A DNA stretch of 64,000 nucleotides, taken from contig NC_084924.1 in NCBI RefSeq assembly GCF_958298935.1, positions 15,907,819 through 15,971,818 of the forward strand, in the 5' to 3' direction. The notes under the pieces are model-generated. The model saw only the letters and a list, made by a program, of their open reading frames with translations. It made no database searches and was not told where the DNA came from. This document shows, in pieces, positions 20,712 to 33,049 of the stretch (position 1 is the first letter of the stretch; each line of letters starts with the position of its first letter). This stretch comes from Phragmites australis (Eukaryota > Streptophyta > Magnoliopsida > Poales > Poaceae). The translations under genes were made by a program, and so were the position numbers.

Positions 20712-22440
20712 GTAAAATATATGCTTTGCAACAGAACTTTAAAAAATTGTAAGATTGTTGGTAAATGTAGAATTATTTCTTAACAAATCTATAATTAATA
20801 TCTATATAGCTCGTCCTCACTCGGCATTTAATTCCTCTAAATCTCTCTCCACGTCATCCCAATATTTTCACCGTCCGATCATCATCAGTCCTTAAATCTT
20901 GTCATCCATTTACTGTGTCGCACGAGCAACACGACCACCCCTATATCTTATGTGCCTCCTGAGCCGCCGCCTTCTTGTTGGGCCTCATCTTCCTAGCGTG
21001 TCGTCTATCATTTCCGGCCCGCACCCTCTCGATCCCCGCCCTCCCTTGCAGCATGCAGCGACCGGAGTGCCAAACGCCCATGCCGATCTCAAGAAAAAAA
21101 AAGGATTGTGCTAAGGCTGCACGTGCATGCTATAGCCCATTGCTTGAAGCGACAAAGTTGTCGTCGACAAGCATGGTGTAAGGACTCTTAGTTCAGAATA
21201 TAGAATTGGAAGGCATGAAAGAGCCGGAAAGGGGAACAAATAACCATGAAATCATGATCTATTCTGGGACTCTGGAAAACCTCTGGTCATCAGTGCTTGG
21301 TCACCACAGGAGCACAACGGACGCTTATACCAGTTTGGCACTCCGAGAAGTTGTTTCTCCAAGAATTCGTGGCACTAAGATAAAATGTGACATTCTAAAA
21401 TCACATTGGTAAATTAATAGTGAGTAAATTAATTAAAAAAATAATGAAGCAATTATACAGAAGTAGTTAAATAGGAGTTAGAATTAATCTAAAGGTCATC
21501 CTAAATAAATATAAAACCAAGAAGACATTAGGCTCAAGGCAATTTCTTTTTTGTGTTCTGTCGCCCCATTTTTGTTCTTTCTCTAGGTCGAGCCTACTCT
21601 TTCTCCCCCTCCTTCCTTTCTTTTTCTATTTAGATAGGATGGTTTCTTAGAGTCCTCTGTCGCGATCTGATGGAGGACTGAAGTTGGAAAAAGGAATCGG
21701 ATGTACGATACAAACAAAGTAGAATAATATGTGCAAAATATCTGATACAGACTAGTCCCTAAATCTGTCCCCGCTTCGGGACAACCCCACTAAGCGTCCC
21801 AGGTCTCGTCGCCTTGCAGCTCCATTCTCTCACGTGGTTCGCTGAGTACGTGAGAGAGTTCGGCGGGGCCTCTGTGCGCTTAAAACAGCTATTGGGAGCA
21901 GGCATCAGTACAGGAGGTTTGCCGCCTAACTGGGATGAGCCGAGCACATCGTGCATAGCACGTAGCACCCAAGTAGATGCAGGCATCAATGTCGTGCTCA
22001 AGAGAGTGTCGCAAGTCGCTATCGGTGTACGTCGTCGCCTCATTGTCCTCCACGAAATCAACGATCCCTACATGTGCATTACGGAGTAATACATGTTAGT
22101 TCAACATGCAACTGCAAACATTATGAAGTACAAAATATGTTATTGATAGAATTACCTATATAAAGGGGAGAAGGCACCACGATGGCCCACCAGGACATGT
22201 GTAAAGGGTAGGGGAACGATGATGACCCACCAGCATTGTGTAAAATGATCTAGAAGAACTAGCGCCAAATTATGAAGGACATGGAGTCAAAGGTGGCCGA
22301 GCTGTAACCATCGTGGATGGGTGATGAGGTCAAGCAAAAGACTTGATGTCGGGTGGGGAGGCGGCAATGGAGGAACAACGTTAGTGTTGGCATGACAGGA
22401 GGTCATCTTTAAAATATTGGGTCATTTTTTTAGATCCTTA
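20712..22440. other. Intergenic sequence without a supported gene
   Basis: There is an AT-rich stretch at 21400-21750 and moderately GC-balanced sequence at 21760-22090 with open frames on both strands (for example 21814-22089 plus, 91 codons). I could not match these to a family. On the minus strand near 22060-21960 a fragment reading like FVEDNEATTYTDSDLRHSLE may be a decayed gene piece, but support is weak. TTA at 22438-22440 could be the 3-bp target site of the CACTA element. Confidence 0.5.
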
Positions 22441-23030
22441 CACTACGCCAGAACAACACATTAGTGGTGGCTGATAACTGTCATTGGTGTCGATTACTGC
22501 ACCCGATACTCTTATTGCGTCACTAATGATAAAACATTAGTGATGGGTTGGGACCTGTCACTAATGACAATCACCAGTGACGGATCATAATTGAGATTCA
22601 TCACTAAAATGCATCTCCTATGGCCTGAGGAGGCCTATTGCCCGTTACTGTGACCATCATTAGTGATGGGTGTATGTATCACCAGTCACTAATTATCAAT
22701 CCCTAGTGACTGGTAGCTTTTTAACTTATCTCTAGGACTCGGTCATTAGTGACGGGTATTAACCACAACCCGTCATTGGTGACCGAGTCATTAGTGACAG
22801 GTGTATTTACCACCCATCACTAATTATCTAAAACCAGTGATGGGTAGCTATAACCCATCACTGGTGACTGAGTCATTAGCGACGTGTTATGAGTCATTAG
22901 TAATGGGTATCTTTCTAATTCGTCTCTAATGATCGAGTTTTAGAGACGGGTCGGAAAACTACCCATCACTGAGACTCAATCATCAGTGATGGGTGAATTT
23001 ACCACCTATCACTAATATTCTCATCTTTCA
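22441..23030. repeat. CACTA subterminal repeat array 1
   Basis: Many copies of TTAGTGACGGGT-like motifs and their complement ACCCGTCACTAAT, in both orientations and closely spaced. This is the known binding-site arrangement at CACTA ends, where TNPA-type proteins bind. Confidence 0.85.
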
Positions 23031-23599
23031 AAGGGATTTATCTATTTCCTGGCTGCATCCTGAAGCAATATCATGATTTGGCAGCCGTCTTGTCCTGCAA
23101 ATAAGACACATCACATTCATGCCATACCCACATTGTAGGGACCAAGTCACGATATATGCAACCACAAATTACATAATCAAAAGTCCCCGAAACGTACAAC
23201 GACGCAAGTCCACATCAAGATAGTTACAAATTACATAAGTCGAAAGTGCAACCACAAATTACATAAGTCAGAGCCCTGCCTCCCTACAATAGAACTCACC
23301 TTTCGAAGAGATGACTTCGGTCATTAAGAACGAGGCGGTCCGTGCTTGCATGTTGGAGAGTGCAGACTCCACGATGTTGCCATCTGGTAAGCTGAATTCC
23401 TGCTGAATTAAAGTAGTTATGGAAAAAGTTTGCAATTAGCTTGAGCAAAATCATTTTATCATCGAATATTTGTAATGAATAAAAGCAGCTATAAAAAGAC
23501 TATGCATTTATCTTACATCTGGGGATTTCATATCCTTTGTTGCCACGAATAGCAGCATGTAACGTGCAATGTAGAATCTGCATGAGTTGCCCGGTGGTT

Positions 23600-24240
23600 G
23601 TTGGTGGCATTAGAGAGGGGAAAAACCGTCAGTTCGAAAGAAAAAATGTAGTAGTAGAGTATTTGCAAATATGTCTGCTAGCACTTACCATGAAGACGGT
23701 CTTATGTGTTAGTATGCGGGGCTCTTTCGGATCGTACTTTGAATCACAACGCATATACATGTCAAAAGCCCTACATGCGAAGAGGGATCCAATAGTCAAC
23801 ATTTGGTGTAAATTTGAAAAGTTCAATATGTAACCTAAGTCATGAAGAGCTTACTCGTCAAGGATTTGTTTGATGAAAGTATAGTCACATTGTCCCTATT
23901 TGCCATTAGGTCTCACCACTGGTCTTGATGAATCGAGGTATCATACTAAGTTCCACTTGGGGTAATGACTAGTAAGATCCAATGGCCACCCGTGTTATGG
24001 GAGACCATCATGTAGTCCCTCTTAGAAAAGTGGCTCATTACCCTAGCCATATATTCCACAACGAATTCCCTTTGTTGTTCCATCAAACAAATCGTCATAT
24101 TTTGGGGCTCAAGGAATCTGAAGGGCTCCTTCTCCCTCATTTCTTGTATCAAGTGTCTATAGATAAGAAATTTATTAGATTGAAGAATTTAGTGGTAATA
24201 ATTAATGAACGTCTAGTTTGAAAGGGCTTACAATATAAAG
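23600..24240 (-). pseudogene. Ulp1-like (C48) protease domain of CACTA second gene
   Basis: On the minus strand, REFVVEYMARVMSHFSKRDY is followed by a His-containing core NTGGHWILLVITPSGT. A WYLDSSRP-like Asp motif follows in the next codons, then TFIKQILDE-like sequence. The His and Asp settings match the Ulp1/SENP-like domain carried by many plant CACTA elements (for example in Kaonashi-type captures). Ulp1 proteins cut SUMO-like conjugates, but the role within CACTA elements is not established. Several stops lie between the pieces, so this copy is broken. Confidence 0.65.
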
Positions 24241-24482
24241 CATCACAATAACCTCACGTCCAGGCCATCAAGGTTGAAGAGGTCGTATAAGTCATCGAAG
24301 CCCACGAGGAAGTAGCCGTCCCCAGTCAAGAAGTGATGATTTTGGTAATATAAGACAACAGAAACCTTCTTCTCTCTACAACCTTACAGGTAGTAATTAT
24401 GCAACTCAACACAAGGTTGTCTCACCCACCGAAGTGAATCTGCCGACAGCAAGGGCTTCCCAAGCTTGAATTTTTGGTTTAC

Positions 24483-25598
24483 CTAAGTCCAAGCTTCCCC
24501 TATCCAACACTTCTCAGTGATTGAGTCCTTACCAAAGGACTTGAATTTCTTCGGGTGCTGCTTCTTGGACCCTGACCTGGACTTCTTCTTCTTCTCTAGG
24601 CTACCCTCAGGATGCTTACTTGCAGATGATAGAGTGGGCAAAGACTTCTTCTTCTTCTCTGGGCTGCCCTCATGTTGCTTAACTGTAGATGGCAAAGTGG
24701 GCAAAGGCGACACAACTAGCACATCTCGAGGCTGAGGTTGGGTTAGGGAACTTGAACGTCCAGGCAGATCGCTCCTAGATACCGTGTGCACCACGATGTC
24801 CCCCCTCTTCCATTGGATCCTTTGAAGACGAGTTTGACTCAGTTTTTGGCTCTCATCATTAGGGGGGATGGGCAAATCTGTGTCCATGGTATTGGCATGT
24901 ACAAAATCCACGAAGACCACAGCATAGTTAGGACATATCAGGACCGTATGTAACACCTGGACATTTGGATGCATCTGTCCCTTTGCAACCTTAATATAGT
25001 AGCCTCCAGGTCTTATGACCAGCGAGCATGGTGCGAGCCCATAGAGAAGGTCTATGGTTGTGATTCTGCTTGTTCTTTACCCGAAGTTGCTTCTGTGCTG
25101 AACTCTCCATTTGGAACGTCTCAGAGCTCTTCAACACCACAAAAGCTTCACAATTCTCTCTTTTAATATATGGGTACTTGCTAAAGGGCTCCAACTCTTT
25201 TTCCATATACTCGTTCACAAGCTTGCTCTTGTGGCTTCTCCAAAGTTTGGAGATCATTTTCATAGCAGCCTTCATGTTCTCCGAGAACTCCATAAACGTA
25301 TTGACACCATCATTGAACAAGGCGTTCTTTTGATCCACAGTCAGGTCATCGAACTTCAAAAGGTCAATGGCACCCTCTCCCGAGCATTAAGGCATGCGAG
25401 CTTCTGTAACATCTGCAGGGCCTTCTTCTCCATAGGCATGCCGTAATCTTTGATTTCCGTGACAGTAATCTTTTCAGTCAGCCACTTTGGTTGTGCCCTT
25501 GCCTTTTGTATTATTCCTCCATTGGGACCTGGTTGCGCGGAAGTCTAACTGGGAGCTTGTGCTTCGTCAGAGGATCCTGATGACTCGTTGGCAGACAT
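24483..25598 (-). pseudogene. CACTA second gene, TNPA-like / transposase-associated part
   Basis: A start ATG at 25598 gives MSANESSGSSDEAQAPS, then a stop, and the frame continues with AQPKWLTEKITVTEI. The conserved plant CACTA ORF1-type stretch follows: KLWRSHKSKLVNEYMEKELE, FSKYPYIKRENCEAFVVLKS, SETFQ and NKQNHNHRPS. Further on are VFVDFVHANTMDTDLPIPPN and LQRIQWKRGDIV. Next comes a Lys/Ser-rich tail with an internal direct repeat (PEGSLEKKKKS twice), probably nuclear-localising. It is expected to continue into the Ulp1-like part below 24240. At least one stop and probable lost introns or frames break it. Such proteins are thought to bind subterminal repeats. Confidence 0.7.
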
Positions 25599-27069
25599 CT
25601 AGTAGATATGAATATGTAGATGCAATTATATAAGTCTTAGTAACTATATCCACTTTGATATGAATTTATGAAAAATATGATGTATTTCTTATCTAAAGCG
25701 AAGTATCCTAGCTAATTTCTAATAGGCAAAGATAGGTCCTAATCCCATTCGCGGATATATGGCCCGAGTAGGTGTCCATGCTCTTGTACGGTTTTGGAGA
25801 AAATTTCGGCGGCACCTCCCCGCTGTTCTTCAAATACACGTCTCAGTAATGAGCCAAGAGGGTGTGTATCTGGAGAACAACAGGGAGACACCACTGAAAT
25901 TCTGTCTAGAACCACACAAGAGCACATAAACCTACTACTCGGACCACATATCCTCAAACTTTCCAAAGTACATGGACAATTCGGGAGCATCTTCTTATAA
26001 ATATGATGAGTTGCCAAGTCATATTTATAATCAAACACTCCCGAACAGGAGACAACATAATAGGTTACAAATTTAATTTTAACCATCATGAACTTGTTGT
26101 GCAATATGCATACATTAGTGACAAGAATATACAACAGCAGATAAACAAGGATAAGAATTAATGTGTGTTGTCCAAACTGAACATAAGCAAGAATAAAAAT
26201 AGGTAAACATGAAAATTACATATGCCAAGCATATAAACACCAAGAACATGTTTATGTTATCAAGGTTTACTCTCAGAAAATAGGTTATGACTGATGTCGC
26301 CATCCAAATGCAAAATTAGCTATCTCATATTATCAGTATGTGTGATAGCACACTCTTAATTCTCATATCATTCCCAAGAACAGCATGCACTGCGACCTCC
26401 ATATTTATGCATATTAAAAACAAACTGCTAACCATTGATTCACATACCCTCTATCTCCTATATTACCGTAAATATTACATAGAAATCGCAACTCAATGGT
26501 CAAAATTAGGAACACGTAGAGTTTAAGTATTCAATAGTAAGTGTTAAATGGGTAAGATAACAGCATGCCTAATTCATCTGTGCTAAACTTCTAAGTTCAT
26601 ATTGTCGCACCTAAGTAGACTACGCTGTCACACACAACCTCACTCAACCGCTGTCATCATCGAGTAATATAATCCTACATACCATTTGCATTCACCCCTG
26701 GCACACAAAGTGTGGCAGAAGGCACAAAAGTAATGCAGAATGGCGGATGAGGACAATGGCAGTAGGCATCGGTGAGGAGGGGATGGCGGGAGGCCTACCT
26801 CGACGGATGAGGACGATGGCGGCGCAGAGCATGGTGGCGCGGGCTCCTTGGTGTTGGGGTGCTCATCGGGGAGGAGGCGACGGCGGTGTGGGCTCCTCGG
26901 CGTTGGGGTAGTCAGTGATAAGGGCACAGGGGGAAGACAGCGTCGGGGAGGGGGATGGGGACAGCAGGGAGATGGCAGTGGCCTCGGGGACGACCGGGAG
27001 AAGGAGGCTACAAGGAATGGGTAGTGGGCGCGGCGGGACTTAGGCAAAATCGAAGGCTACGGTTCCCGA
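25599..27069 (-). other. 5' region of a CACTA unit, no clear gene
   Basis: The region contains a weak minus-strand frame at 25739-26134 and an AT-rich stretch at 26000-26620. A GC- and GA-rich segment at 26740-27060 on the minus strand gives only Pro/Ser/Arg low complexity. A similar GA-rich segment occurs at 32270-32640 next to the right-hand array, so both probably mark the 5' leader ends of CACTA units. Confidence 0.5.
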
Positions 27070-27290
27070 GCCCGTTATTTATAAATATATCATTAGTGTC
27101 AGGTGAATTTATCACCCGTCACTAATGATCGAGTCACAGTGACGGGTGAATTTACCACCCATCAGTAATGATCGGGTCACAGTGATGGGTGAATTTGATC
27201 ATCAATGACGGGTTGTAAATTAACCCGTCACTATCTATAGCTTTACTGACGCGTGAACTTATCACCCGTTACTAATGTGCTCATCACTCT
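27070..27290. repeat. CACTA subterminal repeat array 2 (internal)
   Basis: GTGACGGGTGAATTTATCAC-type units and their complements repeat here in the middle of the region. A CCTGAAGCAAAATTAGGATTTGGCAGCC-like segment follows, as after array 1. I read this as a junction between two CACTA units whose exact termini have been lost. Confidence 0.75.
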
Positions 27291-27558
27291 AAGGGATTTA
27301 CCTGTATACTGGCTACATCCTGAAGCAAAATTAGGATTTGGCAGCCATCTTCTCCTACAAACATATCACAAATTTGAGGTTACATTGAAATTCAGACTTA
27401 ACTAAGTATTACAAATTTGAGGTTACATTGAAATTCAGACTTAACTGAATATTTCAAATTTGATGTTACATTGAAATTCATTTGGCATGTGGCAGCCGTT
27501 TTTCTGCTTTCTTTACATGGATCCCTTCATTATTGTCGAAACGTAGGTATGGAGTCTT

Positions 27559-30497
27559 CTAATTCTGTGCAACCTGTGGCATGAGTGCAATAGCAAAAGG
27601 GGGGATTTCATAAAATTGATTGTACTCGTCCTCATCAACCATGTTTTCAACTCCGACAATCCATCTTTTCCCAGCGAGAACCACATGAAGTTTCTTATTT
27701 GCCGTGTTAATCACATAAAACGCCCGAGTAACTTGTTTAGCGAATACGAAAGGTTCGGCCTTATATCCGACAAGTTTGAGATTAACGCTAGTGAATCTGT
27801 ACTTATCTTTCGTAATTCCCTTTGTCCCATGTACCCAACGCCACCGAAGCATGGGTACCTTGAATCCCATGTAATGCAGTTCCCAGATGTCCTCTATCTG
27901 ACCGTAGTATGTGCTCCTGTGCATGTTTCTATCATAAGCATCTATACAGACACCGCTGTTTTGGTATGTGCTTTTCTGATCTTGGGCAACGATGTAAAAT
28001 GTGTAACCGTTTATATCGTACCCTTCATATGTTGTGATTGTGTATGTAGGGCTGGCTGCTAGTTTCCTGATCAAATCACTTGTAGGAGTACACGATTCAT
28101 TGATTTGGTCTCGAAATCAAGTGTTGAACCTTTGCATATGTTGCTTCGCAAGCCAAGCTTCGGTGTGCCTTGGATTGTCCTAAAGAAGCAACTGCTTATG
28201 CTTGTCGATATATGGGGGCAATTCGCTCATTTGTTGCAGCACGAGGAAATGAGCTTGGTTATATGCCTTCGGCTCAGGAGTAATTGCATATTTCCCCAGA
28301 ATTCCTTACCTTGTGAGCCTACCCTCGTGGCGAGAATGAGACACACCAGTTGGGTTATTTGGGTCCATATAATTAACGGACCACTCTATTACCTCCTCTG
28401 TACAGTAACCCTGCGCGATGCACCCCTCAGGAAAAGCTCGATTTCTTACGTACAACTTAAGAACGCCCATGGATCACTCATATGGATACATTTGATGCAG
28501 AAACACAAGGCTAAGAAAATAAATCTCCTTCACAAGGTGAGCTATTAGATGGATCATGATATCTACGAAATACATCTCGAAAAGACATAGAGTCTCGAAG
28601 TGTCTTTTTTCTAGCTCACCTAGCGCTTCCGAATCGAGTACCTTCTAACCAATTGCATTGGAAAAAAAAGCACAGGCTCATGATAGCCTCTCGAACAGTA
28701 ATTGGCAACATGTTTCTAATTCCAACCGCAATCATCTATGTCAACATCACATGGCAATCATGAGTTTTCATGCCGGCAACCATTTTCAGCTCTTTCACCG
28801 AAACAAGCCTTCTAATGTTGGACGAGCAACCGGAGGGAATCACACCATGCAAGAACTCGCAAAATTCTTTTTTCTCCTTCTTGGATAGGGTGATGCAAGA
28901 TGGGGGTAGGAATTTCCCTTTATTCGTATCCTTAACATGAAGCTCCGGCTTTAAGCCCATTTCTTCAAGGTCAGCTCATGCATTTTCATGATCTTTTGCT
29001 TTCCCCTTCATGTTGAGCATTGTACCGAGGAGACTATCACATATATTCTTCCATATGTGCATGAGGTCAATACAGTGATGAACATCTAAGTATTTCCAAT
29101 AATCAAGCTCCCAGATAATTGATTTCTTGTTCCACATTCTATTTTCATCACTCGTGGAGGATCACTTTTGCTTGCCAAGGACAACATTGATATCCTTAAC
29201 CTTATCATAGACATCTTGCCCGCTGAAATACCTTGGAGGTGATGCTTTCTCCCTTGTGCCATCAAACTGAGACTTCATTTTCTGGTACTGGTGTTTCCTT
29301 GGAAGGAAACATCGATGCCGCATGTACACTATTTTCTTTGACTCGTTCAACCACATACTCTCACTATCATCTAAGAATTATGGGCAAGTTTCACCTTTTC
29401 TTTTACTCTCTCTTGACAAGTTACGAAGTTCTGGCAGATCATTGATGGTGACAAACAACATGGCATGTAGGGTGAAGTATTCTCGCTTGTATTGATCCCA
29501 AACCTCAATGCCTTCAGACCAGAGTGCTTTAAGATCATCCACCAAAGGCCTAAGGTACACATCGATGTCGTTACAAGGTTACCTCAGACCAGGAATTAAT
29601 ATCGACAACATAATATATTTTCGCTTTTTACAAAGCCAAGGTGGAAGGTTATAGATAGATAGTACAATAGGCCATGTGCTATGTGAGGTACTCATGTTAC
29701 CGAATGGATTCATGTCATCTGTGCTCATAGCAAACCTAATATTTCTTAATTCTTCAGTGAACCACCCAAATGTGGAATCAATGGTTCGCCACTAAACTGA
29801 ATCTGCGGGATGCCGTATCATTGTGTCGTTCTTACGACCCTCCTTGTTCCACCACAACAATTGGGACTCCTTTTTGTTCTAGAACAAACGCTTCAAATAG
29901 GGAATTACAGAGAAATACCACATCACCTTTCTAGGAGGCCCTTTCCTCTTGCTGCCTTCCTCCATGTCGCCACCGTCATTTCTACGCTTGTATCGATGGA
30001 TTTCACAAATAGGACATTGATCCAAGTCTGCACACTCTCCACGAAATAAGACACAATCCTCCTTACATGCATGTATTTTTTCTACCTCTAATCCCAAAGG
30101 ACAAACCATCTTCTTCGCATCATAGACGGTCTTGTGCACCTTGTTACCATCTGGTAGCATATCCTTTATCAGATGCAACAATGCTTTGAAGCTCCTATCA
30201 GACCAACAATGGGTTGCCTTCAATTACAAAGCGTTAGCACCACAAACAACATCGTGTATTTCTCATTACAGCTAGGATAAAATGGTGTCTTCGAGTCTCG
30301 CACCAGTTCCCAGAATTATGCACCATTTGGTCCACATTCTCCATGAAATCCACACAGTCATCATTGAATCCTAATATGTCTGCGTCCCTGAGATAATCAT
30401 CCATATCACCGGCTAGTGGGAGTCCTTGATCCGTACTATCGTCCGGGAGGACCTGAATCGTGTTTGTTCCAAACGTGATATCTCTCTTTGAATCCAC
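27559..30497 (-). pseudogene. CACTA transposase (TNP2 family, with DUF4218 and DUF4216)
   Basis: The transposase cuts and inserts CACTA elements. In minus-strand order: an N-terminal part (30497, MDSKRDITFGTNT, acidic), then the TNP2 core ALLHLIKDMLPDGNKVHKTV, CPLGLEVEKIHACKEDC, ECADLDQCPICEIHRYK and KVMWYFSVIPYLKRLF. Next come LVDDLKALWSEGIEVWDQYK and LHAMLFVTINDLP, then VYDKVKDINVVLGKQK. A DUF4218-like part (28960-28200) has TLSKKEKKEFCEFLHGV, SSNIRRLVSVKELK, MKTHDCHVML, HLVKEIYFL and NYMDPNNPTG. A DUF4216-like part (28074-27559) has QNSGVCIDAYDRN, YYGQIEDIWELHY and VFAKQVTRAFYV. Multiple stops and frame changes separate these blocks, so the copy is inactive. Length matches full TNPD-like proteins. 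Confidence 0.88.
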
Positions 30498-30869
30498 ACC
30501 TTAACAAGTGATCGTACACATTATCAATATCTGAGAGAAGGAGCAAAAATGTACACTAAGGGGGATAATCCACATATATCAATATCTGAGAGAAGGACAA
30601 TCCACATATATCAAAATCTGAGAGAAAGAGCAAAATTGTTTATTCCAACTTAAACCCTAGAATCCACCATGCATATATGAGAAAGAGGAGGAGGAGGAGA
30701 GGGAGGAGGCAAACCTTCAAAGGATAGGGACAGACACCAACTTCAAATCACCGAGATTTGATTTGGCCTCAATAGAATCACCAAAAAAATCGCCCCTTTA
30801 CCGAGCAGTCGCGGCAGACAGACACTGTCTGGTCGTGCTGCTCGGGGAATAAAATAACAGTAAACATCA

Positions 30870-31145
30870 CTCATTATTAATGGGTTATAAGGACAACCAT
30901 CACTAATGAGTGGCCCATTAGTGACTAGTCTTGTAACAATCCGTCACTAATGAGTGGCCCCGACAGGGAGCCGCCAAGGCTACATTTAGTGACGGGTTAT
31001 AAGAACACCCGTCACTAATGACTTGACATTAGTGACGCGTTATAAGGTCACCCGTCACTAATTATTTAACATTAATGATGGGTGATAAGGATACCCGTCA
31101 CTAATGACATATTAGTGATGGGTGAAAACTAAAACCCGTCACTAA
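30870..31145. repeat. CACTA subterminal repeat array 3 (internal)
   Basis: Alternating GTGACGGGTTATAAG and ACCCGTCACTAATGA-type motifs lie upstream (minus sense) of the TNP2 gene. A GGATTTGGCAGCCGTCTTCA segment follows about 120 bp later, marking another unit's 3' side. Confidence 0.8.
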
Positions 31146-31395
31146 TGACTTCTACAAGAAGAGACCGACTTTCAGAATAGAGGCATGCATACAAACAAAG
31201 AGTACTTCAACAGATCCCATTCAACAGAACAGAACTGAACTTTGATGAACAACATCCTAAAGCAATGTCAGGATTTGGCAGCCGTCTTCACATTTAAGAA
31301 CACAGATATATATCCAAAAACTTGAATTTAACTCAAGTCAATCATACAATATAGTTATACATACATTACGTACTTATCTAAATATCCATACATCA

Positions 31396-32166
31396 TTACA
31401 CTTGAGCATTTGCCAGAGCACGTAACCTCTGATATTTAACATAGTTGAAATCTACAATATGGTATCCTAGTACTTCATCGATATACATTAATCCATGAAT
31501 TAGTGCACTCTCTTTCACTTGACATGGACGACCCAATGCTTTACCATATACGATAAATAATGTCTTATTACCTGATTCATTTTCACTTAAATGAAACCTT
31601 ATATCAGCCTGAAAGTTGCCTTCAGCAGTGAAGTTCACTCCGGACCATAAAAGCTTAACCCAAGTTGCTTCATGACTTGATCTAAGATAGCATGAAAGCT
31701 AATTGCCGCAAAGGTGTCACCTAAAATATCCTACAAGCAAAGAAAATAAAATTATGAAAATAATACATGCTAACAGTCATGTATATCAAAACAACCAGAT
31801 TACGTATTGCTGTACCATGTCATATTCATCAAACTGAGCAAGCCTCTCACTGATTGAAGTCAAATCATCTTCGCCCTCCTCAAGCGCTTTTATTCAAAAA
31901 TAGTTGTAGTCAAGCAAAAAGAACTCATACTCCTCAAGCACTTTCAGGCACCCTTCAACGACGGTTTTCTCAGAATACAACAAAATCAATGATGCATTGC
32001 TATAGGCCCTGATAGTGATATCTCCACTACTTTCCTCCCTTGAACGCATGTCAAAAGAGATAGATAGATTCACAAAATTTCTTCCATCTAGAGTGGATTG
32101 CACCAAAGGTACAATACCACCTATCGCAGTGATTACCTCTTTGAGCCATAGGATCGGTTTCAACAC
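31396..32166 (-). pseudogene. Unrecognised protein with a duplicated domain inside the CACTA region
   Basis: Two blocks on the minus strand look like diverged copies of one domain. The first (32166-31894) contains LDGRNFVNLSISFDM, ASLILLYSEK, CLKVLEEYEFFLLDYNYF. The second (31638-31396) contains NFTAEGNFQADIRFHLSENE, KTLFIVYGK and GLMYIDEVLGYHIVDFNYVK. Both end with the pattern L-x-x-[LI]-[DE]-E-x(3-5)-[IL]-x-D-[FY]-N-Y. The piece between them (EEGEDDLTSISERLAQFDE) is acidic. GTAATC and a CTTGTAG acceptor near 31800-31730 could be splice sites. I do not recognise the family. It lies between arrays 3 and 4 and could be a captured host gene or a CACTA accessory protein. Completeness is unknown; one frame change is present. 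Confidence 0.5.
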
Positions 32167-32649
32167 CTACATCATAGGATGATATGAATTGAGCCTAATG
32201 TACTATAAACTCAATTAAATTGTTGTGTCCTAATGAGTGTTACTACGAACCTAACAATGAGGGAGAAAAAGAAAAGAGGTTACTATGATTGGTCTCGATC
32301 GTGGCCGGTGGGGGAACGTCGCTGGGGGAACGCCTAAACGGTAGTGTACGCCTGGTGCGTGAGCCGATGGGGGAGTTGTCGGGATCCATCCAAGTCCGTC
32401 ACAGTGATGGCAATGACCCCCGCCACTACCTTGATCCATTGCCCTGAGCCTAGCGGGTAGAAGGGGGTGGCGGCGTACGTTGGGATGTGATGGAGGGGGA
32501 GGAGGGCGGCAGCGTTGGCGGCGAGGTGCGAATAGTGGCGACGGCGGGAGGAGGAGGTGAGCAGATATGAGCGGAGATGAGAGTGGTCGAGAGAGAGAGA
32601 GAGAAATAGGTGGATAAGAGTGGTTGAGCAAATAGGAGTGGTCGATGAA

Positions 32650-33030
32650 GAAATTAGTGACGGGTGATAGTGACTCCAGTCACTAATGAGTCAGGCATCA
32701 GTGTCGGTAACAACTATGACCCATCACTAATTACTTTAATATTAGTGACGGGTCTCAAAATGACCCGTCATTAATGAGTAGACTACATTTAGTGACGTGT
32801 GTCCCATATACTTGTCACTAATAACTAAGTTATTAGTGACTGACATTAATGTGACCCGTCACTAGTATTTTTAGTGACAGGTCGTTCACTCGTTGTTACT
32901 AATAAACTCTCATTAGTGATGGGTCTTGGTCGGGTCCCAGCCCGGGCCAAACATTAGTGACAGGTTAGTACTGGATACATCACTAATAATGCACTAGTGA
33001 TGGGTACTGAGTAGCCGTCACTAATAGCGT
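32650..33030. repeat. CACTA subterminal repeat array 4 (right end)
   Basis: Dense TTAGTGACGGGT and ACCCGTCACTAAT motifs lie next to the right terminus. This is the mirror of array 1. Confidence 0.85.
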
Positions 33031-33049
33031 GTCTCCTTTGTTGGTTTCT

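Larger units (their letters stand above)
22441..33043 (-). mobile_element. Composite CACTA (En/Spm) transposon region
   Basis: The left end begins CACTACGCCAGAA, a CACTA-type terminus preceded by TTA. The right end near 33043 reads GTCTCCTTTGTTG, a diverged counterpart, so this border is approximate and its TSD is not clean. The contents are all minus strand: a TNP2-type transposase (27559-30497), a second gene with TNPA-like and Ulp1-like parts (23600-25598), and a third segment with an unknown protein (31396-32166). Four arrays of GTGACGGGT-type subterminal repeats lie at the two ends and at two internal places. A conserved segment, GGATTTGGCAGCCGTCTT or close variants, follows three of these arrays (about 23073, 27333 and 31272). 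This suggests two or three fused CACTA copies rather than one clean element. Size is about 10.6 kb. Confidence 0.8.

Noticed and set aside
22441..33030. Regular spaced repeats as a CRISPR array
   Set aside because: Repeats are short, inverted and imperfect, spacing varies, and they lie at CACTA transposon ends in plant DNA.
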